The notes under the pieces: model-generated
The model's database searches: none
What the model saw: only the letters and a program-made list of their open reading frames with translations
Told to the model about the DNA's origin: nothing
Position numbers and translations under genes: made by a program
In this document: positions 1 to 4,665 of the stretch, piece by piece
Numbering within the stretch: the first letter of the stretch is position 1
Layout of the letters: each line of letters starts with the position of its first letter
Source: Candidatus Nomurabacteria bacterium
GTDB taxonomy: Bacteria > Patescibacteriota > Minisyncoccia > Phycocordibacterales > UBA9973
Reading direction: 5' to 3'
Assembly: GCA_020850295.1 (NCBI GenBank)
Contig: JADZEV010000040.1
Location: 1-7,709 of the forward strand
DNA length: 7,709 nt

Positions 1-1024
1 AGGTGGAGGTTACGGTGGAGGAAATGACGAAAGAGAGCAGACTCTAAACCAAATACTAGTTGAAATGGATGGTTTTGAACCGGCAGACAAAGTCATAGTG
101 ATGGCAGCGACAAACAGGGCGGATGTTCTTGACCCAGCTCTTCTTCGACCAGGCAGGTTTGACCGCCGAGTAATGCTTGATTTACCAGACCGTAGAGACA
201 GAGAAGCAATACTTGATGTACATGCCAATAAAAAACCACTAGGAGAAGATGTTGTTTTGAAAACAGTGGCTGAAAGAACTCCTGGTTTCTCTGGTGCAGA
301 TCTAGCTTCTCTTATGAATGAAGGTGCAATTTTAGCAGCAAGAGAAAATAGAAAAACTATAGCTCAAAAAGATCTTATAAGATCTATAGAAAAAGTAATG
401 CTTGGTCCAGAGCGCAAAAGTCACTTGATGACTAAAAAAGAAAAAGAGATAGTTGCCTATCACGAAGCAGGTCACGCTCTTATCTCTTCAGTCTTACCTG
501 ATGCTGACCCTGTCCACAAAGTAACTATTGTTTCTCGTGGAAGTGCTGGGGGATACACATTACACCTTCCACTTGAAGAGAAAAAATTACAATCTAAAAA
601 AGAATTCTTAGATGATATAGCAGTTTCTCTCGGTGGTTACGTTGCTGAAGAAATGGTTTTTGGAGATATCACAACTGGTCCATCGAACGACTTGCAAGTA
701 CTTACAAATCTAGCTCGAGCTATGGTTACAAGATGGGGCATGAGCGAAACTATTGGTCCAAGAGCTTTGGAAAACGATGGTGGAAAACCTATATTTGGTA
801 TGGGTGTAGAATCAAAAGAATACTCTGAAAAGATGAGTAGTGTTATAGATGCAGAAGTAGAAAAAATAATCAAAGGAGGTTTTGATAAGGCAAAAGAAGT
901 GCTGACAACACACCGCACCGCTCTTGATGCCATTGCAAAGAAGCTTATAGAAGTAGAAACACTGGAACAAGATGAATACAATGCAGTTATAAGTCCTTTA
1001 GGTATAAAACCTAAGACTTTGTAA
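1..1024 (+). CDS. ftsH: ATP-dependent zinc metalloprotease FtsH, C-terminal part (5' end outside window)
   Basis: FtsH is a membrane-anchored hexameric AAA+ protease that degrades misfolded and regulatory membrane and cytoplasmic proteins. The reading frame is open from the first full codon at base 2, giving 340 residues; an ATG at 65 is internal. The translation begins in the AAA+ domain just after Walker B with GGGNDEREQTLNQ. Next comes the second region of homology (window residues 31-55, ending LLRPGRFDR) with both arginine fingers (R52, R55). The zinc protease domain carries HEAGH at bases 461-475 (residues 154-158) and the third zinc ligand Asp in SNDL (bases 689-691, residue 230), 76 residues later, close to the 78 in E. 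coli FtsH. All catalytic residues visible here are intact. The transmembrane N-terminus, Walker A and Walker B lie upstream of the window. The gene ends in TAA and the next gene starts 31 nt downstream on the same strand, so the two are probably cotranscribed. Of its 21 Ile codons in the window, 14 are ATA. Confidence 0.97.
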   Translation, partial: GGGYGGGNDEREQTLNQILVEMDGFEPADKVIVMAATNRADVLDPALLRPGRFDRRVMLDLPDRRDREAILDVHANKKPLGEDVVLKTVAERTPGFSGADLASLMNEGAILAARENRKTIAQKDLIRSIEKVMLGPERKSHLMTKKEKEIVAYHEAGHALISSVLPDADPVHKVTIVSRGSAGGYTLHLPLEEKKLQSKKEFLDDIAVSLGGYVAEEMVFGDITTGPSNDLQVLTNLARAMVTRWGMSETIGPRALENDGGKPIFGMGVESKEYSEKMSSVIDAEVEKIIKGGFDKAKEVLTTHRTALDAIAKKLIEVETLEQDEYNAVISPLGIKPKTL

Positions 1025-1055
1025 GATTTCGTTACTTTATCAGTCATTATTAATA

Positions 1056-1730
1056 ATGAATAAAATTAAAATAAAGACTTATTTTATATTTATTTTGTTA
1101 GCATCTTTTTTAATAAGTAGCTCTGCTTTGGCGACAGTATCTTGCCCCAAGCCTGCTAAAAGCCAAGGAAATGTAAATCATATATTTTTTTCTTTTTCAA
1201 AAAAGGAATCAAATTTAAAAACATATCTTCCTCAGAACCTGGTTTTGATTGACAAAGAGTATCTTAAAAATGGTCCAAGGTGCCTAACAAAACAAAGTTA
1301 CACTGCATTTGTTTCTATGAATAATGCTCTTAAAGAAGATACAGGTCAAAGTCTGGTAGTAGCTTCTGCTTGGAGAAGTCTCAGAACTCAACAATACTTC
1401 GCTAGAACCAGGCCATCATTTGCTGCAGGTCCTGGTCGTAGTGAACACCAACTAGGTACAACTATTGATATACATATCAAAGATGTAAAAGAAGGAGAAT
1501 ATTTTTCAGATACATTTGCTTATAGCTGGATGATAGAGCACGCACAAGAATACGGGTTTGTCCAAAGTTTTAATCTCGAGTATGAAGATTCGACAGGAAT
1601 ACCAAATGAGCCTTGGCATTGGAGATTTGTCGGAAAAACTATTGCAACAAAAGTTAAAAATGAAAACTTAAACTTAAATAAATATCTTCAAGATAGAAAA
1701 GATGCAAAGCTAAAAGGCTTAAATTATTGA
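1056..1730 (+). CDS. Secreted VanY/LdcB-type peptidoglycan carboxypeptidase (peptidase M15B)
   Basis: This 224-aa protein is a predicted zinc carboxypeptidase that trims the terminal D-alanine from peptidoglycan stem peptides outside the membrane. A signal peptide is clear: basic start (K3, K5, K7), a hydrophobic core at about 9-23, and an A-L-A signal peptidase I site with likely cleavage after A26. The catalytic domain shows the M15 pattern: SAWRS (104-108) with a substrate-binding-type Arg, SEHQLGTTIDIH (129-140) giving zinc ligands H131 and D138, and EPWHWRFVG (185-193) giving catalytic Glu E185 and zinc ligand H188. Two cysteines (C30, C76) could form a disulfide. The start is the first ATG after ftsH and is the one that yields a proper signal peptide; no Shine-Dalgarno sequence precedes it. 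It probably shares the ftsH transcript. It ends in TGA, overlapping the convergent downstream gene by 7 nt. D,D- versus L,D-specificity cannot be decided from the sequence. Confidence 0.9.
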   Translation: MNKIKIKTYFIFILLASFLISSSALATVSCPKPAKSQGNVNHIFFSFSKKESNLKTYLPQNLVLIDKEYLKNGPRCLTKQSYTAFVSMNNALKEDTGQSLVVASAWRSLRTQQYFARTRPSFAAGPGRSEHQLGTTIDIHIKDVKEGEYFSDTFAYSWMIEHAQEYGFVQSFNLEYEDSTGIPNEPWHWRFVGKTIATKVKNENLNLNKYLQDRKDAKLKGLNY

Positions 1731-2200
1731 GCTTTATCTTGACCTATAGTAGCAAGCTCGCTCTCACTTTGTTCAAGAAGTTCGTAGTGATAGGCGATAG
1801 CTTCATTTGCTAAAGTTATCAAGTTCTCATTGTTCATAGATTCTCCTGTGCCTCGAACTAGTGCCCAGTGAACAATAGCAGCTCCTTCAAAGAAGCCACT
1901 CCATTCTAGAAGCTCTGTAGCATTATCCCATTCGTCTCCGACATAGAGCTCTCTCATTGATTTTAATTTCTCCTCAGTTTTACTTGCTTTTGAGAGTGTT
2001 GTATCTATTGCTCCGCCTTCTGTTGAGAGACGAATAACTTCTTCTCCGTGTAAGTTGTTTTTTTCAATCATATCTTGTACCTTTTCTGCACCCAACGCCT
2101 CCACTAAAGCTTCTTTACCTTTGTTTAGAGTATCAATACTAACTCTTGTAAATGCTAAGACTTCACCTAGTTTTTTTGCTGTAAATTCATTTATATTCAT
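1724..2200 (-). CDS. Hypothetical helical protein, 158 aa
   Basis: I do not recognise this family. The product is soluble-looking, acidic and rich in Ala, Glu, Leu and Lys, and should be mostly alpha-helical. It has no signal peptide and no hydrophobic stretch long enough to span a membrane. Candidate helices lie at about 5-48, 66-85, 92-116 and 122-148. A central segment around WDNATELLEWSGFFEGAAIV (91-110) is the most aromatic and probably forms the core. No catalytic motif is visible. The case for a real gene is the sensible composition, a good extended -10 promoter directly upstream (TGTTATAAT, 2207-2215) and a tail-to-tail arrangement with the carboxypeptidase. The ATG lies exactly 6 nt after the -10 hexamer, so translation from a leaderless mRNA is predicted. 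Its stop (TAA at 1724-1726) lies inside the 3' end of the carboxypeptidase gene. Confidence 0.75.
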   Translation of the reverse strand: MNINEFTAKKLGEVLAFTRVSIDTLNKGKEALVEALGAEKVQDMIEKNNLHGEEVIRLSTEGGAIDTTLSKASKTEEKLKSMRELYVGDEWDNATELLEWSGFFEGAAIVHWALVRGTGESMNNENLITLANEAIAYHYELLEQSESELATIGQDKAQ

Positions 2201-2206
2201 GTTTAG

Positions 2207-2215
2207 ATTATAACA
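2207..2215 (-). promoter_or_regulatory. Extended -10 promoter of the 158-aa gene
   Basis: Read on the minus strand, this is TGTTATAAT: a perfect -10 hexamer (2212 to 2207) preceded by the TGn extension. No good -35 box is seen 16-18 bp upstream. Six bases separate the hexamer from the ATG at 2200, so the A of the start codon falls where transcription should begin. The same nonamer occurs upstream of two other genes in this window. Confidence 0.65.
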
Positions 2216-2254
2216 CCAAAATATTTAGGACTTTTCTTTTTGGATGATAGAGGA

Positions 2255-2260
2255 TACAAT
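2255..2260 (+). promoter_or_regulatory. Possible -10 box of the tRNA gene
   Basis: TACAAT matches the -10 consensus at five of six positions and lies 16 nt before the mature tRNA 5' end. No convincing -35 box is present at the right distance (2232-2237 reads TTTTCT). A second weak option is TATACC at 2264-2269. The region also serves as the promoter side of the divergent 158-aa gene. Confidence 0.3.
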
Positions 2261-2276
2261 CTTTATACCAATTTTA

Positions 2277-2349
2277 GGGAATATAGCTCAGTTGGTAGAG
2301 CGCCGAGCTTATACCTCGGTGGTCGATGGTTCGAGTCCATCTATTCCCA
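2277..2349 (+). tRNA. tRNA-Ile with anticodon UAU (reads AUA)
   Basis: The 73-nt sequence folds into a complete cloverleaf. The acceptor stem GGGAATA/TATTCCC (2277-2283/2342-2348) has seven perfect pairs. The D stem is GCTC/GAGC (2286-2289/2298-2301) with a GG-containing loop. The anticodon stem CCGAG/CTCGG (2303-2307/2315-2319) closes the 7-nt loop CTTATAC, which places T33 before anticodon TAT at 2310-2312. The variable loop has five bases. The T stem GATGG/CCATC encloses TTCGAGT (2330-2336). The discriminator base is A2349 and CCA is not encoded (the following bases are CAG). Anticodon UAU pairs with the Ile codon AUA. Most bacteria instead read AUA with a CAU-anticodon tRNA modified to lysidine by TilS, so this is an unusual isoacceptor. 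The fold is certain; the amino acid charged is inferred from the anticodon. Confidence 0.95.
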
Positions 2350-2356
2350 CAGCCTA

Positions 2357-2387
2357 TTGACTTTTTGTCAAAAATATGTAATATAAG
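2357..2387 (+). promoter_or_regulatory. Candidate promoter and leader region of the surface lipoprotein gene
   Basis: TTGACT (2357-2362) matches the -35 consensus at five of six positions. It is followed by TAATAT (2379-2384) at 16 bp or TATAAG (2382-2387) at 19 bp as the -10 box. Either would give a leader of roughly 60-65 nt. The leader holds a weak inverted repeat, CTCCA/TGGAG (2408-2412/2422-2426), and no Shine-Dalgarno sequence. The -35 box also forms the left arm of a short hairpin, TTGAC-TTTTT-GTCAA (2357-2371), which lacks a T-tract and is not a convincing tRNA terminator. An alternative is a weak TAAAAC (2443-2448) just 7 nt before the ATG, which would make the mRNA leaderless. Confidence 0.4.
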
Positions 2388-2455
2388 AGCCAAATCAAAA
2401 CCGAAAACTCCACGGTATTTTTGGAGCTATTCTTTCAAAAAATAAAACAAAAATA

Positions 2456-4117
2456 ATGAAAAAAATCACTATCTTGCTGTCTTTGATAGGCATATTTTCT
2501 GCTTGCAGTAAAAAAGATTCACCACCGCCAAATCCTGGCACACCCAGTACAATCTCGGTAACTTTCAAAAAAGATTCTTCAGTAGCTGATATGAATATTC
2601 AGCCAGCGAAAAACAATCAAAACCTTTTTGAGGGAAAGCTTAATACAGGAAGCCTTAACGGGTTTAATCTGACAAATATTAAAGTCAAGTTCATAAAAGG
2701 CGGAGATGCTATCACGCCAAAAGATTATATTCGCAGAATTTATGCAGTTGTTGAAGGGCCAGCTTCTGGTACATATACTACTGAAATAAAAGATTCGGTG
2801 AATAATGAATTTTCTTTTAATAGTTTCGTTAGGAATTTTGCTCAGTATCAGGTTGGTACAATTAAAATTTATGCTGATATTTTAGCCTCGGCTACAAACG
2901 GTACAGGTCTTGAGGATAATTTGTCTTTGGAAGTTCAACTTTCATACACTGGTTATCTTGGAGGAGGAAGTAGTTTGGAATATTTTCAAACAAATCCTGT
3001 TGTTGGGCACAAAACTATTTTTAGTACCCAACCTCAGCCATTTTCCATCAGTTCTGTTGCGGATCCATCAACACCGGTCTCTGGTTTAATTCTTCACGGA
3101 GAAGAAAAACCAGGCTTAAGTTATGGAGTAAAATTTTCTGGAGCTTCTGGTACCATAACTGAACATAAGTTTATTTTGCAAGGCCAAGCCTCTACTGCTG
3201 TAACTGCTTTAAAACTCTTTGATACTAATAATAATTTTATTGCTCAAGGAAATGTTTCAAATGGTTTGGTAAGTATAGTAGCAAGCGATGCTATAAGCCT
3301 TGGTGTTGAAAAGAAGTTTATTGTTAAACCTGTTGTAAGTGTATCTTCTGGATCTTTATCAAATTATGATTTTAATATCGTACTTGATGAAGTGAAAGGA
3401 TTCTCATCTATTACCGGGGAGCAAAAAACAGATGGCACAGATAGAACAGGGAATTCTTTCAGGGTTTTAAAAGCTCTGATTGAGATCAAAAAAGTAGCTG
3501 TCCCGACCTTGGTCATCACTAATGGTGTCATGGATCTTTATACGGTAGACATAACCGCAATAAACGGAGATGTAGCCTTAAAAGAGCTTACTTATGACAT
3601 TTTACTGAACGATCAAGGTATTAATGACACACTTTCATTAAAGAATTTTCAAATTCTAAATGGCAGCGGCTCTGATCTAACTAGCCAGTTTCGTTTTACT
3701 GACGCCTCAGGTGCTATCGACACATTTTTTTCTGAGTCTGATAGCAAGCTCAGAACTACTAGGATTTCTGGTACCGGCGAAACCGTAATACCGATGGGCA
3801 CAACTCTTAGGCTCAGATTTAGAGCTACTGTTGATGGATTTAATCATCCGAGTGATGGAGATGGTATAGCTATTATTCCCGTAATAGACGCAACATCCAG
3901 TGTTGGACTTAAATATCTTAATACTGGTGGCTTAGTAAATGGAAATGCCAGGCTTTATTCTTCAGCAAGTCCAAGCAGTAGTGCCACAAGTTTCTATTTA
4001 ATCTGGAGCGATATGTCTTCACCAAACCATAATGGTCAATTTGTTCAAACGAGCAATGATTGGCTAGGAGGGAAGGGTGTGATATCAAATCTGACAGTAA
4101 ATAATTTTCATCAGTAA
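2456..4117 (+). CDS. Large beta-rich surface lipoprotein with C-terminal WSD...DW segment
   Basis: This 553-aa protein is a predicted exported lipoprotein. It starts MKK, has a hydrophobic core at about 4-14, and a lipobox-like FSAC with the lipidated Cys at 17. A charged, Pro-rich linker (18-32) follows, as expected for surface tethering. The rest is Ser/Thr/Gly/Asn-rich with alternating hydrophobics, pointing to about three beta-sandwich modules (approximately 32-190, 191-340, 341-510). Recurrent phrases such as FNLTNIKVKF and VALKELTYDI resemble the strand pairs of repeated modules in CPR surface proteins, as I remember them. The C-terminus has LIWSD (515-519), a His-containing loop, then NDW (534-536) near the end, which I associate with S-layer-like or pilus-like CPR surface proteins. 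Apart from the lipobox cysteine there are none. No enzyme motif is seen; the likely role is structural or adhesive. It has its own terminator directly downstream, so it is probably monocistronic. Confidence 0.8.
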   Translation: MKKITILLSLIGIFSACSKKDSPPPNPGTPSTISVTFKKDSSVADMNIQPAKNNQNLFEGKLNTGSLNGFNLTNIKVKFIKGGDAITPKDYIRRIYAVVEGPASGTYTTEIKDSVNNEFSFNSFVRNFAQYQVGTIKIYADILASATNGTGLEDNLSLEVQLSYTGYLGGGSSLEYFQTNPVVGHKTIFSTQPQPFSISSVADPSTPVSGLILHGEEKPGLSYGVKFSGASGTITEHKFILQGQASTAVTALKLFDTNNNFIAQGNVSNGLVSIVASDAISLGVEKKFIVKPVVSVSSGSLSNYDFNIVLDEVKGFSSITGEQKTDGTDRTGNSFRVLKALIEIKKVAVPTLVITNGVMDLYTVDITAINGDVALKELTYDILLNDQGINDTLSLKNFQILNGSGSDLTSQFRFTDASGAIDTFFSESDSKLRTTRISGTGETVIPMGTTLRLRFRATVDGFNHPSDGDGIAIIPVIDATSSVGLKYLNTGGLVNGNARLYSSASPSSSATSFYLIWSDMSSPNHNGQFVQTSNDWLGGKGVISNLTVNNFHQ

Positions 4118-4131
4118 CTTTATTATTTTTT

Positions 4132-4169
4132 AAAACCCTTCGATATACGGAGGGTTTTTATTTTTGTTT
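4132..4169 (+). terminator. Intrinsic terminator of the lipoprotein gene
   Basis: An 11-bp stem, AAAACCCTTCG (4132-4142) with CGGAGGGTTTT (4148-4158), encloses the loop ATATA. One pair is a U-G wobble in the plus-strand RNA. A T-rich tract continues to 4169. It lies 15 nt after the lipoprotein stop codon and before the next promoter. Confidence 0.9.
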
Positions 4170-4172
4170 AAA

Positions 4173-4181
4173 TGTTATAAT
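4173..4181 (+). promoter_or_regulatory. Extended -10 promoter of the DUF4383-like gene
   Basis: TGTTATAAT contains a perfect TATAAT (4176-4181) with the TGn extension. No -35 box is seen at 16-18 bp, where the sequence belongs to the preceding terminator. Predicted transcription start is near 4188, giving a leader of about 35 nt that contains a strong ribosome binding site. Confidence 0.65.
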
Positions 4182-4206
4182 TATATAGATTGTCACGAAT
4201 AACGGT

Positions 4207-4212
4207 GGAGGT
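4207..4212 (+). promoter_or_regulatory. Strong Shine-Dalgarno sequence that sets the start at 4223
   Basis: GGAGGT is a full match to the anti-Shine-Dalgarno core and lies 10 nt before the ATG at 4223. It decides against an upstream in-frame TTG at 4190 and GTG at 4205, which would place this element inside the coding region. It is the only strong Shine-Dalgarno sequence before a gene in the window. Confidence 0.8.
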
Positions 4213-4222
4213 CATCATATAT

Positions 4223-4615
4223 ATGAAAAAAATTACAAATTTGTTCGGTATTATATTCGTTGCTGTTGGTATCCTTGGATTCATTCCAGGTATAACTTCA
4301 GACGGTTACCTTCTTGGTATTTTTGAAGTAAATGCTCTTCATAATATCATTCACCTAGCTACTGGTATCATCGCTCTTATGGTGGCCGGAAGTCACTCAA
4401 AATCAAAAGCTTTCTTTAAGATTTTTGGTGTAGTTTATGGCTTGGTTACAGTTGTAGGTTTTCTACATGGACACTCAGTTTTCGGACTAATAGGTGTAAA
4501 TGTTGCTGATAACCTTCTTCACCTTGTTATTACAGTTGTTGCTCTTGTTCTTGGTTTTGGAGGATCAAAACATTCTTCTTCAATGCCAATGTCAGGCAAT
4601 CAAATGCAAATGTAA
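4223..4615 (+). CDS. DUF4383-like four-helix membrane protein
   Basis: This 130-aa inner-membrane protein resembles the DUF4383 family, whose function is unknown to me. Four transmembrane helices lie at about 7-22, 38-55, 64-82 and 95-113. Family-like phrases are GILGFIPG, LGIFEVNALHNIIHLATG, FGVVYGLVTVVGF and VNVADNLLHL. The two halves (8-56 and 68-113) look like an internal duplication of a two-helix unit: VNALHNIIHL in the first half aligns with VNVADNLLHL in the second, conserving VN, an Asn and a His on the same helix. The C-terminal tail (114-130) is short, hydrophilic and Met-rich (M121, M123, M128, M130, plus H117). The start is set by the Shine-Dalgarno sequence at 4207-4212; a longer form from TTG 4190 would add 11 residues. 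It stands alone between two terminators with its own promoter. Confidence 0.85.
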   Translation: MKKITNLFGIIFVAVGILGFIPGITSDGYLLGIFEVNALHNIIHLATGIIALMVAGSHSKSKAFFKIFGVVYGLVTVVGFLHGHSVFGLIGVNVADNLLHLVITVVALVLGFGGSKHSSSMPMSGNQMQM

Positions 4616-4625
4616 TATTTTGCTT

Positions 4626-4665
4626 AATAAAAAAACTCCGTCTATTATGACGGAGTTTTTTTATT
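4626..4665. terminator. Bidirectional terminator between the DUF4383-like gene and recG
   Basis: A perfect 17-bp inverted repeat, AATAAAAAAACTCCGTC (4626-4642) and its complement (4649-4665), encloses the loop TATTAT. It has a GC-containing stem core and A/T tracts on both sides, so it works as a T-tract terminator on either strand. It serves the two convergent genes. The recG stop codon (4661-4663) is within the right arm. Confidence 0.93.

Noticed and set aside
10..228. Minus-strand 72-aa frame at the window start
   Set aside because: It is antisense to the AAA+ domain of ftsH, and the translation is low-complexity Ser/Arg.
637..1047. Minus-strand open frame of 136 aa opposite ftsH
   Set aside because: It lies wholly over the well-conserved FtsH protease domain, and its Ser/Phe-rich composition reflects the complement of real codons.
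1728..1730. Possible TGA recoding (as Gly in Gracilibacteria/Absconditabacteria)
   Set aside because: TGA ends the carboxypeptidase just after the catalytic domain is complete, and readthrough would enter the antisense of the next gene; no in-frame TGA occurs within any real gene here.
2357..2371. TTGAC-TTTTT-GTCAA hairpin after the tRNA as a terminator
   Set aside because: The stem is only 5 bp and is followed by A residues, not a T-tract; TTGACT reads better as a -35 box.
4190..4222. Upstream TTG start that would lengthen the DUF4383-like protein by 11 residues
   Set aside because: A full GGAGGT lies 10 nt before ATG 4223 and would sit inside the extension; the family-like N-terminus begins at MKKITNLFG.
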